Positions 16,323-27,846 of a stretch of 64,000 bases of DNA are shown piece after piece. The DNA comes from Roseomonas mucosa (GTDB lineage: Bacteria; Pseudomonadota; Alphaproteobacteria; Acetobacterales; Acetobacteraceae). Below the pieces are notes generated by a model. It searched no databases. It worked only from the letters and a program-made list of their open reading frames with translations, and was not told the DNA's origin. Position 1 is the stretch's first letter. The number at the start of each line of letters is the position of its first letter. Location: positions 1 to 64,000 of the forward strand of contig CAMDWG010000014.1 in assembly GCA_945878375.1 (NCBI GenBank). The letters run 5' to 3'. The position numbers and the translations under genes were made by a program.

Positions 16323-17240
16323 ATGGCGATGCCTGACTATCAGTCGCTCATGCTTCCAGTGCTTGAGATCGGCGCGAAGGGCGAGTCCTCGGTTCCGCTG
16401 GCGGCCGACGATATTGCAGGCCGCTTCGGCCTAACCCACGAAGAGCGCGAGCAGATGCTGCCCAGCGGAAAGCAGCGGATCCTTCACAACCGGCTGCACT
16501 GGGCCAAATTTTATCTGACTAAGGCAGGATTGCTCGAGAGCCCAAAGAGGGGCCGCTTCGTGATTACCGACGCGGGCAGGAAGGTGCTCGCCAGTACGCC
16601 GACAGAGCTCAATACGAAATACCTCCTGGAAATCCCGGCGTTCCGCGACTTCTACCGCGGCGAGGAAGAAGTCGGTGCTGCCGGTCCGGTCATGGAGGTG
16701 GAGCCACCGGTCGCGACGCCCGAAGAGGTCGTTGACGCTGCCTTTAAAGCCCTTCAGGCGGCACTGCGCGATGAGCTCCTGGGACGGATCCTGCAGAATA
16801 GCCCGGCCTTCTTTGAGCAATTGATCGTCGAACTTCTGGTGGCAATGGGCTACGGAGGGTCTCGTCTGAATGCCGCGGAGCAGCTCGGCAAGTCCGGTGA
16901 CGGCGGCGTCGATGGCGTGATCAATGAGGACGTCCTCGGCCTCGATCGGGTCTATGTGCAGGCCAAGCGGCACGCGCCTGGCAGCACCATCGGGCGGCCG
17001 GAGATCCAGGCGTTTACCGGCAGCCTTGTCGGACTCGGCGCCTCAAAAGGCGTCTTCGTGACGACTTCCGCGTTCTCGGCCCAGGCCATCGACTTCGTAT
17101 CGCGGATCCCGCAGCGCGTGGTGCTGATCAACGGGAAGCGCTTAACCGAACTGATGGTTGAGCACGGTGTCGGGGTGCGAATCAGCAGAACCCTTGAGTT
17201 CAAACGTCTCGACGAAGATTTTTTCTCGGAGGAGGAGTGA
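16323..17240 (+). CDS. mrr: Mrr-type restriction endonuclease, 305 aa
   Basis: Full length compared with the E. coli protein (about 304 residues). The first 100 residues form the Mrr_N winged-helix domain (HNRLHWAKFYLTKAGLLESP, GRFVITDAGRKVL). The C-terminal domain is the Mrr catalytic fold with Asp193 in GDGGVDG and Gln213-Ala-Lys215 in VYVQAKR, the D-QxK variant seen in Mrr. In E. coli Mrr cuts methylated DNA and is provoked by some foreign methyltransferases. Here it follows res by 73 bp on the same strand. ATG 16323 gives the conserved start; a GTG 24 bases earlier is possible. How it avoids cutting DNA modified by the adjacent Mod is an open point. Confidence 0.9.
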   Translation: MAMPDYQSLMLPVLEIGAKGESSVPLAADDIAGRFGLTHEEREQMLPSGKQRILHNRLHWAKFYLTKAGLLESPKRGRFVITDAGRKVLASTPTELNTKYLLEIPAFRDFYRGEEEVGAAGPVMEVEPPVATPEEVVDAAFKALQAALRDELLGRILQNSPAFFEQLIVELLVAMGYGGSRLNAAEQLGKSGDGGVDGVINEDVLGLDRVYVQAKRHAPGSTIGRPEIQAFTGSLVGLGASKGVFVTTSAFSAQAIDFVSRIPQRVVLINGKRLTELMVEHGVGVRISRTLEFKRLDEDFFSEEE

Positions 17241-17376
17241 TCTGCATGCCCCTCGCCGGACGGATACGTGGAAATGGGTGCTGCACGGCACGCGACCTGT
17301 TAGCATGCGCTGCTTGTCAAGCACGCGCTCCACGGGAAGACGGGAGCAGCGCTAACCGCCAGGGCTTCAACGCTCG

Positions 17377-18135
17377 ATGACCGACGAAGAACGGCTTAGC
17401 GAGATCAGGCAGATTCTCTACGAATACAGTAACCGGCCGCCACTGAAGTTCCCGGCGGAGAGCGCGATTCCGAAGATAGCGCGGCGCCTCCTCGACGCTG
17501 CCAGAGGACCTTCGAGCCTCTGGACGAAATGGGACAAGGACCGCGAGGCTTTAGCCCAGCGAGCGGCCATCCTATGGATACCCCTTGATGATCTACGCGA
17601 TGCCCTGAACAGCCTCCCGGGCGAACCACTGACCGCGATTGACGTCGAGCAGAGGCTGTACGCCATCAAGCAAGAGCAGGGCGGGTACAGGTACGGCGCC
17701 GACGACGAGCTGAAAGAAGCGTCCATTGAGGCGTATCACCAGGTGAAGGCGACCGGAACCGAGTTTATCGCCATCCTCGGCTGGCTTGAGGAATGGACCT
17801 GGGGTGCGGAGGAACGGCTGCGGCGAAAGCGCGAGATCGACCGGCGCGAGCAGATCGCTGCGGACAAGCGCAACGCGGAACTACGACTCCGATCGGGAGC
17901 GGACTGTCCCTGGACACAGATCGCCGGAGATGCCGATCTCCATAGTCGGAAGAATAGTCGGCTGTTTCGCCTTCGGGAGTTGAAGAAAGTGACCTCCCCT
18001 CTGGCGCCGAAATTTGAGGTTTTGGAAGTGACGGCGCTGGATGCAAAGCGGGGGACCCAAATTGGCCAGTATCGCACGCGATCAGACGCTTCGAAGGCCG
18101 TGATGGAGGTCGCGTATAAACCGGATTGGCGCTGA
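17377..18135 (+). CDS. Hypothetical protein at the island edge, 252 aa
   Basis: A complete frame starting MTDEERLSEIRQILYEY. The N-terminal half is a soluble helical protein; a coiled-coil-like basic stretch (EERLRRKREIDRREQIAADK, about residues 146-165) leads to a compact C-terminal part of roughly 80 residues with LRSGADCPWTQI, SRLFRLRELKK and GQYRTRSDASKAVMEVAYKP. The C-terminal part looks like a small beta-rich domain. I do not recognise the family. It is the last gene before the tRNA-Ser, 136 bp after mrr on the same strand, so it may be part of the defence cargo. Confidence 0.65.
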   Translation: MTDEERLSEIRQILYEYSNRPPLKFPAESAIPKIARRLLDAARGPSSLWTKWDKDREALAQRAAILWIPLDDLRDALNSLPGEPLTAIDVEQRLYAIKQEQGGYRYGADDELKEASIEAYHQVKATGTEFIAILGWLEEWTWGAEERLRRKREIDRREQIAADKRNAELRLRSGADCPWTQIAGDADLHSRKNSRLFRLRELKKVTSPLAPKFEVLEVTALDAKRGTQIGQYRTRSDASKAVMEVAYKPDWR

Positions 18136-18633
<498 letters not shown>

Positions 18634-18905
18634 ACGGGGGTCGCCAGCTTCATAGATGCCACGGCGCGGCCTTGCAACCGTACGAAGCTCGCCGGGACGC
18701 CATGACAGATACACAGGTCCTGGCAACAGCTGCGGATACCGCTGCCGCCCTGCAGGGGGCTGGCCAGCAGCGCCGCGCCGCGGCCCACGCCATCCATCCT
18801 GCGCGGCTGCAGGCATGGGAGGCAACGGAGGCCAGCAACGACCCCTGATGGGCGGCGCCCTGTCGGGACCTCGCCCACAGGGCGCGGTCCTGCTAGACTT
18901 GGCCG

Positions 18906-19565
18906 GTGAACATCCTCGCCCCGAAACGCGCCAGGCTGCAGATCGAAGTCGTCTTCGACCTCGTCTGCCCTTGGTGCTACCTCGGCGTGCACCGGCTGCG
19001 CCGGACACTGCGGGGGCGGCCGGATATTGGCGTCGATCTGCTCTGGCGGCCCTTCCTGCTGAACCCGGATATCGCGCCGGGCGGCGTCTCCCGCCACGAC
19101 TACATGCTGCGGAAATTCGGCGGCGAGGACAGGGCGCGGCGCCTGCATGCGACCATCGCCGATCTCGGCCGGCCGGAAGGGCTGCGCTTCGCCTTCGACC
19201 GCATCCGCCGTATCCCGCCCTCGCTCGACGCCCACCGCCTCGTGCGCTTCGCCGATCGCCAGGGGCTGGCCGATGGCGCCGTCCACGCGCTGTTCGAGGC
19301 CTATTTCTGCGAGGGCCAGGATATCGGCGACCACGCCGTGCTGACCGCAATCGCCGAAGAGCTGGGGATGGAAGGCGGTGCAACCCGCCGCTTCCTCGCC
19401 GGGCAGCACGAGGCGGAGGCGGTGCACGCCGACAACCTCCGCGCCCATCGCCTCGGCATCAATGGCGTGCCCTGCTTCGTCGTGCAGGGGCGCCATGCCA
19501 TCGCCGGCGCGCAGGAGCCCGAAGTGATGGAACGCCTGCTGGACGTGGCGCTGGTCGAGGGCTGA
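18906..19565 (+). CDS. DsbA-family oxidoreductase, FrnE-like, 219 aa
   Basis: A thioredoxin-fold protein of the FrnE branch: strand VVFDLVCPWCYLG with a CPWC active site at residues 21-24, the helical insertion typical of DsbA relatives, and GINGVPCFVVQGRHAIAGAQ near the C-terminus, where a cis-proline loop is expected. There is no signal peptide, so it acts in the cytoplasm, probably in thiol-disulfide exchange; relatives are implicated in polyketide biosynthesis and stress protection. The start is GTG 18906. It stands alone, with an intergenic repeat just downstream. Confidence 0.9.
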   Translation: MNILAPKRARLQIEVVFDLVCPWCYLGVHRLRRTLRGRPDIGVDLLWRPFLLNPDIAPGGVSRHDYMLRKFGGEDRARRLHATIADLGRPEGLRFAFDRIRRIPPSLDAHRLVRFADRQGLADGAVHALFEAYFCEGQDIGDHAVLTAIAEELGMEGGATRRFLAGQHEAEAVHADNLRAHRLGINGVPCFVVQGRHAIAGAQEPEVMERLLDVALVEG

Positions 19566-19599
19566 TACGGGCGTGCGTTTTCGTTGACCCGAAAACGCC

Positions 19600-19673
19600 T
19601 TCAGGCGCCAGCGCAGACCTCCGCCGGCTTGGCGCCGCCGCATGAGCGGCGGGCCACATTCGCGGCCTCGGCC
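19600..19673 (+). repeat. Stem-variable intergenic repeat, diverged copy R4
   Basis: Shares CTCCGCCGGCTTGGC and ATTCGCGGCCTCGGCC with the copy at 38388-38493, but the left part is poorly conserved and the spacer is shorter. It lies 35 bases after the stop of the FrnE-like gene, in the same orientation. Confidence 0.5.
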
Positions 19674-19740
19674 GGCGTGAAGAACGCCGGCCGCTATCGG
19701 ATCACCAGACACGCGCGCTGGTATGAGGGCCGTGGCCCCG

Positions 19741-23378
<3,638 letters not shown>

Positions 23379-23379
<1 letters not shown>

Positions 23380-23699
23380 CAGCCCTTCAATGCACCCTTG
23401 AGGTCCGGATGCAGCCCCGCCCCCGCGCCGGCGCATTCCACCGCCATGCGGGCAAGCATGGGGGAAGCGACCTCCTCCGGGATAGGCCGACGGCCGGACA
23501 GCCAATCGGACAGGTCCACATCGGGCAGTTCCAGCACTTCTTCCAGCTCATCGAGCTCGGCTTCGGTGAAGGTTGCGACATGGCGCTTCACGAAGCCGCC
23601 GATCATCAGATCGGCTTCCTTGGTGCCCCGGTGCCAGGCGCGGAACAGAAGGCGGCGACGGCGGGGGGAGAGGTCTTCGATTTCGGTTTCGTCTGACAT
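23379..23699 (-). CDS. sdhE: Succinate dehydrogenase assembly factor SdhE, 106 aa
   Basis: Small helical protein that helps attach FAD to the flavoprotein subunit of succinate dehydrogenase. The family signature is present: RLLFRAWHRGTKEADLMIGG, with the RGxxE motif at about residues 24-28, then AELDELEEVLELPDVDLSDW. Length is normal for alphaproteobacteria. Its stop overlaps the mfd start by one base (TGATG), so the two are translated together; the sdhE-mfd-recG cluster is common in this class. Confidence 0.93.
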
Positions 23700-23728
23700 G
23701 TCGGCTTACGGGCTCGGGGCTGCCATAT

Positions 23729-23777
23729 AGAGCAGATCGCGGAAGGGCGGGAACGCCCGGACGCGTGAATCTGCTCT
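23729..23777. repeat. AGAGCAGAT palindromic element, copy 1
   Basis: A 49-bp element bounded by the inverted arms AGAGCAGAT (23729-23737) and ATCTGCTCT (23769-23777). Inside it GGGCGGGAACGCCC forms a second hairpin. It lies between the divergent sdhE and recG genes. A close relative is at 44874-44920. Confidence 0.75.
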
Positions 23778-23789
23778 GCCAACAACAGG

Positions 23790-23832
23790 CTAGAGCGGTT
23801 TGGCATTCATTCTTGAACGCAAACCGCTCTAG
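23790..23832. repeat. 12-bp perfect inverted repeat with 19-base loop
   Basis: CTAGAGCGGTTT (23790-23801) is matched exactly in reverse complement by AAACCGCTCTAG (23821-23832). The loop is visibly AT-richer than the surroundings. It could serve as an operator or a bidirectional terminator-like structure, but there is no T-run. It starts 12 bases after the palindromic element before recG. Confidence 0.75.
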
Positions 23833-23857
23833 GGCGCATGGGAATCCTGTCAGCCCG

Positions 23858-25999
23858 ATGAAGGATATGGAATTGCGCGCGGCGGCCTCGGCCCCGATGG
23901 AACCCGCGGCAGAGGACGCGCTGGCGGCGGCCGGGGTGCTGGCGCCTGTGGCGGATCTGCACGGCGTCGGCCCCACTTTGGCCAAGCTGCTGGCGGAGGC
24001 GACGGGGGGCGAGCGCGTGCTCGACCTGCTGCTGCACCTGCCCGAACGCGTCATCATCCGCCGCCGCGTTGCCAGCCCGGAGGAAGCCCCCCCCGACCAG
24101 GATTGCGTGCTGGAGGTGGAGGTGACCTCGCTCCGCGCCGCGCGGGCGAAATCCACTGGCCGTCCGTATGTGGAGGTGAAGGCGCAGGCCGGCGGCTGGC
24201 CGCTGACCATCCGCTACATGAATGGCCGCCTGCCCTGGATCCAGAAGCTGCTGCCGGCGGGCTCGGTCCGGTTCCTCGCGGGGCGGGTGATGGTGGAAGG
24301 CAGTCGCGGCTGGGCGATGCTGAACCCGCTGAGTGCCGAACGGCCCGAAGCGCTGCCGCTGGTCGAGCCCGTCTGGCCCCTGGTGCGCGACCTGACGCCG
24401 AAGCGCCTCCGCGGCGCGATGGAGGCGGCGCTGGAACGGCTCCGCCCGCTGCCCGAATGGGCCGACCCGGCGCTGGTGCGGCGCGAGGGCTGGCCCGCCT
24501 TCGACGCCGCGATAAGCAGCCTGCAACGCCCCGCCGGCCCCCTGCCCGCCATCCCCCGCAAGCGGCTGGCCTATGACGAATTGCTGGCCAGCCAGGTGGC
24601 GATCGGCCTGGTGCGCCGCCGCCAGCGCAGCCGGCCCGGCCGCGCCCTGCCCGGCACGGGAGAGTTGCAGGCCAAGGCGCTCGCGGCCTTCGGCCATCCG
24701 CCGACGCTGGGCCAGTCTCAGGCGCTGGCCGAGATCGGCGCCGACATGGCCACGCCCCGCCGGATGCTCCGCCTGCTGCAAGGCGATGTCGGCTCGGGCA
24801 AGACGCTGGTCGCGGTGCTCGCGATGCTCCGCGCAGTCGAATCCGGCGCGCAGGGCGCGCTGATGGCGCCCACCGAATTGCTGGCACGGCAGCATCTGCG
24901 AACGCTGACCAAGCTCTGCCTGCCCGCCGGGGTCGAGGTGCGGCTGCTGACCGGTTCGGTGAAGGGGGCGGAGCGGAAGGAGGTTCTGCGCGGCCTCGCC
25001 TCCGGGCGGGTCGGCATCGTCGTCGGCACCCATGCGCTGTTTCAGGATGCGGTGGAGTTCCACGACCTCGGCCTCGCCATCGTCGATGAACAGCACCGCT
25101 TCGGCGTCGGGCAGCGGCTGATGCTGGCGAATAAGGGCCGGGACGCGGATATGCTGGTGATGACCGCCACCCCCATCCCGCGCACGCTGCTGCTGACCCA
25201 ATGGGGCGAGATGGCCGTGAGCCGGCTGGAGGGTAAGCCTGCCGGCCGCCAGCCCATCACCACCCGCATCGTCGGCCAGGACCGCCTGCCCGACATCATC
25301 GACCGGCTGGGGGAAGCGCTGGCGCGCGGCGAACGTGCCTATTGGGTGGTACGTGCCATCTCAGGCGGCGAGACCGACGATTCGGTGGCCGCCGAGGATC
25401 GCTTCGCCGAATTGTCGGCCCGCTTCCCGGGGCTGGTCGGCATGGCCCATGGCGTTCAGGATCTGGCGGTGCGGGAAGCCGCGCTGGCCGATTTCGCCGC
25501 TGGCACAACGCGCCTTCTGGTCGCGACCACCGTGGTCGAGGTCGGCGTGGATGTGCCGGAGGCGACGATCATGCTGATCGAGCAGGCCGAGCGCTTCGGC
25601 CTGGCCGCGCTGCACCAGCTGCGCGGCCGCGTTGGGCGCGGATCGAAGCCGTCATCCTGCCTGCTGGTCCATTCCGAGGGCCTGTCGGATGGCGAGAAGC
25701 GCCGCCTGCTGGTGCTGCGCGACACCGAGGACGGGTTCCTGATCGCGGAGGAAGACCTCCGCGCCCGCGGCGGCGGCGATGTGCTGCGAGAACGGCAATC
25801 GGGCCTGCAAGGCGGCCGCCTGCTGGATGCGCGGGAGGAGCCGGAGGAGTTCGAGCGCCTGACCCATATCGCCCATCGCGACGCCCAGGCACTGCTGGAA
25901 CGCGACCCGGCGCTGGCTTCTCCGCGCGGGCAGGCGGCGCTGGCGCTGCTCACCCTGTTCGGCCACGACCCGACGCTGGCGAAGCTGGATGCGGGGTAG
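23858..25999 (+). CDS. recG: ATP-dependent DNA helicase RecG, 713 aa
   Basis: Branch-migrating helicase that regresses stalled replication forks. The wedge domain is at the N-terminus (VADLHGVGPTLAKLLAEATG onward, with an OB-fold strand set around YVEVKAQAGG). Helicase motifs are LLQGDVGSGKTLVAVLAML (Walker A near residue 310), VDEQHRFGVGQR (near 410), TATPIPRTLLLTQWG and the late motif HQLRGRVGRG. ATG 23858 is preferred; ATG 23867 is possible. Upstream in-frame sequence runs through palindromic repeats and is not coding. It stands divergent from sdhE-mfd. Confidence 0.95.
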   Translation: MKDMELRAAASAPMEPAAEDALAAAGVLAPVADLHGVGPTLAKLLAEATGGERVLDLLLHLPERVIIRRRVASPEEAPPDQDCVLEVEVTSLRAARAKSTGRPYVEVKAQAGGWPLTIRYMNGRLPWIQKLLPAGSVRFLAGRVMVEGSRGWAMLNPLSAERPEALPLVEPVWPLVRDLTPKRLRGAMEAALERLRPLPEWADPALVRREGWPAFDAAISSLQRPAGPLPAIPRKRLAYDELLASQVAIGLVRRRQRSRPGRALPGTGELQAKALAAFGHPPTLGQSQALAEIGADMATPRRMLRLLQGDVGSGKTLVAVLAMLRAVESGAQGALMAPTELLARQHLRTLTKLCLPAGVEVRLLTGSVKGAERKEVLRGLASGRVGIVVGTHALFQDAVEFHDLGLAIVDEQHRFGVGQRLMLANKGRDADMLVMTATPIPRTLLLTQWGEMAVSRLEGKPAGRQPITTRIVGQDRLPDIIDRLGEALARGERAYWVVRAISGGETDDSVAAEDRFAELSARFPGLVGMAHGVQDLAVREAALADFAAGTTRLLVATTVVEVGVDVPEATIMLIEQAERFGLAALHQLRGRVGRGSKPSSCLLVHSEGLSDGEKRRLLVLRDTEDGFLIAEEDLRARGGGDVLRERQSGLQGGRLLDAREEPEEFERLTHIAHRDAQALLERDPALASPRGQAALALLTLFGHDPTLAKLDAG

Positions 26000-26019
26000 G
26001 GTCGCACGGGGCGGCGAGA

Positions 26020-26130
26020 GGCAGTCGCGCCCCCACCCGCCCTCGCTGCGCTCGGGCACCCTCCCCCGCTCACGCGGGAGAGGGGGGCAGCGGCGCTGCC
26101 GCTGCGCCGAAGGCTGGCTGGGGAGGGGGC
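26020..26130. repeat. GC-rich hairpin cluster between recG and the ABC genes
   Basis: Several short inverted repeats in a row, for example CCTCCCCCGCTCACGCGGGA and GCAGCGGCGCTGCCGCTGC. The strip 26000-26236 has no gene. Clusters of this type are common between genes in high-GC proteobacteria and may mark REP-like sequences. Confidence 0.4.
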
Positions 26131-26236
26131 ACGACCGACCGTGCAGGATCTGGCGACCACGACATCTTCCAGCCCCCTTGCACCCGTCCCCCCGCCTCCT
26201 TAATCCACGCCCCCAGGGGAAGACTGGGGACACGCC

Positions 26237-26962
26237 TTGACCGCGCTGATCGAGATCGAGCGCTTGACCAAGCGCTTCGGGGCCTTCACGGCCGTAGACG
26301 ACGTGTCCTTCACCGTGTCGCGGGGTGAGGTGCTGGGCTTCCTCGGCCCGAATGGCGCCGGCAAATCCACCACCATGCGGATGCTGGCCGGCTTCATGAC
26401 GCCCACCGCGGGCACCGCGCGCATCTGCGGCGAGGATGTGGTGGACAAGCCCGTGGCCGCGAAGCGCCATCTGGGCTTCCTGCCCGAAGGCGCGCCCACC
26501 TACCCCGAGATGACGGTCGCCGGCTTCCTGGGGTTCTGCGGCCGGGCGCGCGGCTTCCGGGGCTCGGCGCTGGCCGACCGCGTGGCGCATGCGATGGGGC
26601 TGACGCAGCTGGAAGGCGTGCGGCTGCAGCCGGTCGAGACGCTGTCGAAGGGCTTCAAGCGCCGCGTGGGCCTCGCCGCCGCGCTGCTGCACGATCCGCC
26701 GGTGCTGGTGCTGGACGAGCCGACGGACGGGCTCGACCCCAACCAGAAGCATGAGGTGCGGAACCTGATCCGTGCCATGGCGCCGGAGAAGGCCATCGTC
26801 ATCTCGACCCATATCCTTGAGGAAGTCTCGGCGGTCTGCACCCGCGCCGTAGTGATCGCGCGGGGCCGCGTGGTGGCCGATGCGACGCCGGCCGAACTTG
26901 CCGCGCGCGGCCCGACCATGGATGCCGTCTTCCGCGCGCTCACCCTGCGGGAGGCTGCGTGA
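26237..26962 (+). CDS. ABC transporter ATP-binding protein, Gld/Nos type, 241 aa
   Basis: ATPase subunit of a transporter similar to GldA/NosF/CcmA. Walker A GPNGAGKS (residues about 38-45), the signature region LSKGFKRRVGLAAALL and Walker B VLVLDEPTDGLDPNQ are all present, followed by the His switch (ISTHILEE). The start is TTG 26237, after a weak GGGGA site; no better in-frame start is seen. The stop overlaps the permease start by one base (TGATG). The complex probably works with the GldG-like and DUF4340 proteins encoded next. Confidence 0.9.
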   Translation: MTALIEIERLTKRFGAFTAVDDVSFTVSRGEVLGFLGPNGAGKSTTMRMLAGFMTPTAGTARICGEDVVDKPVAAKRHLGFLPEGAPTYPEMTVAGFLGFCGRARGFRGSALADRVAHAMGLTQLEGVRLQPVETLSKGFKRRVGLAAALLHDPPVLVLDEPTDGLDPNQKHEVRNLIRAMAPEKAIVISTHILEEVSAVCTRAVVIARGRVVADATPAELAARGPTMDAVFRALTLREAA

Positions 26963-27693
26963 TGGGTGGCGTGCTCACCGTCTTCCGACGCGAATTGGCG
27001 GCGTATTTCGCGACCCCCGTCGCCTATGTGTTCATCGTGATCTTCCTGGTGCTGGCCGGGGCGCTGACCTTCAGCCTGGGCAATTTCTTCGCTCGCGGGC
27101 AGGCGGATCTGCAGCCCTTCTTCAGCTTCGTGCCCTGGCTGTTCCTGTTCCTGGTGCCCGCGCTGACCATGCGGCTCTGGGCCGAGGAACGGCGGCTCGG
27201 CACCATCGAATTGCTGCTGACGCTGCCGATCGCGCAAGGGCAGGCGGTGGTGGGCAAGTTCCTCGCCGCCTGGGCCTTCTGCGTCATTGCGCTGGCGCTG
27301 ACCTTTCCGCTGATCATAACGGTCAATGTGCTGGGCGATCCCGACAATGGGGTGATCGCGACCGGCTATCTGGGCTGCGCGATGGTCGCGGCGGCTTTCC
27401 TCGCGGTCGGGTCGGCGATCTCGGCGCTGACGAAGAACCAGGTCATCGCCTTCGTGCTCGCGGTCGCGGCCTGCTTCTTCCTGACGGCGGCGGGCAGCCC
27501 GGTGGTGACGGAGTTCCTCTCCAAGAACGTCCCGGTGCTCGCCGATATCGCGCGCGGCATCAGCGTGACGGATCGGCTGGCGGGCTTCTCGCGCGGGGTG
27601 ATCGCGGCGCGCGACATGGTGTTCTTCGCGTCCTTCATCGCCTTCTTCCTGTTCGCGAACACCATCGCGGTGGACCAGCGGAAGGCGGATTGA
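26962..27693 (+). CDS. ABC transporter permease, Gld/Nos type, 243 aa
   Basis: An integral membrane protein with about six hydrophobic segments: residues near 18-45 (AYVFIVIFLVLAGALTFSL), 55-75, 100-125, 140-165, 170-195 and 220-240. The cytoplasmic motif RLWAEERRLGTIELLLTLPI is characteristic of the ABC-2 permeases of the GldF/NosY type. ATG 26962 overlaps the ATPase stop; a GTG three bases earlier is an alternative start. Partner of the preceding ATPase. Confidence 0.9.
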   Translation: MGGVLTVFRRELAAYFATPVAYVFIVIFLVLAGALTFSLGNFFARGQADLQPFFSFVPWLFLFLVPALTMRLWAEERRLGTIELLLTLPIAQGQAVVGKFLAAWAFCVIALALTFPLIITVNVLGDPDNGVIATGYLGCAMVAAAFLAVGSAISALTKNQVIAFVLAVAACFFLTAAGSPVVTEFLSKNVPVLADIARGISVTDRLAGFSRGVIAARDMVFFASFIAFFLFANTIAVDQRKAD

Positions 27694-27724
27694 TCTCATG
27701 ATACCCGCAACACAAAATTCCGAC

Positions 27725-27816
27725 CTGCGCCCCGAAGGGGCGAGCGGCCGAATGGCCGCCGCGGCTTATGCCGCGAAGCCAAGGGCCGCGGATGCGGCCC
27801 GCCCGGCGTTTGAGGG
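27725..27816 (-). repeat. Stem-variable intergenic repeat, copy R2
   Basis: On the minus strand it begins CCCTCAAACGCCGGGCG, then a hairpin GGGCCGC-ATCC-GCGGCCC, then the linker TTGGCTTCGCGG, and further palindromes. The linkers match copies at 38388 and 48271 while the stem bases differ in a compensating way. It fills the gap between the permease and the GldG-like gene. Confidence 0.65.
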
Positions 27817-27846
27817 GCATGAAGGTGAAGCCTTCATGCAATTGGC

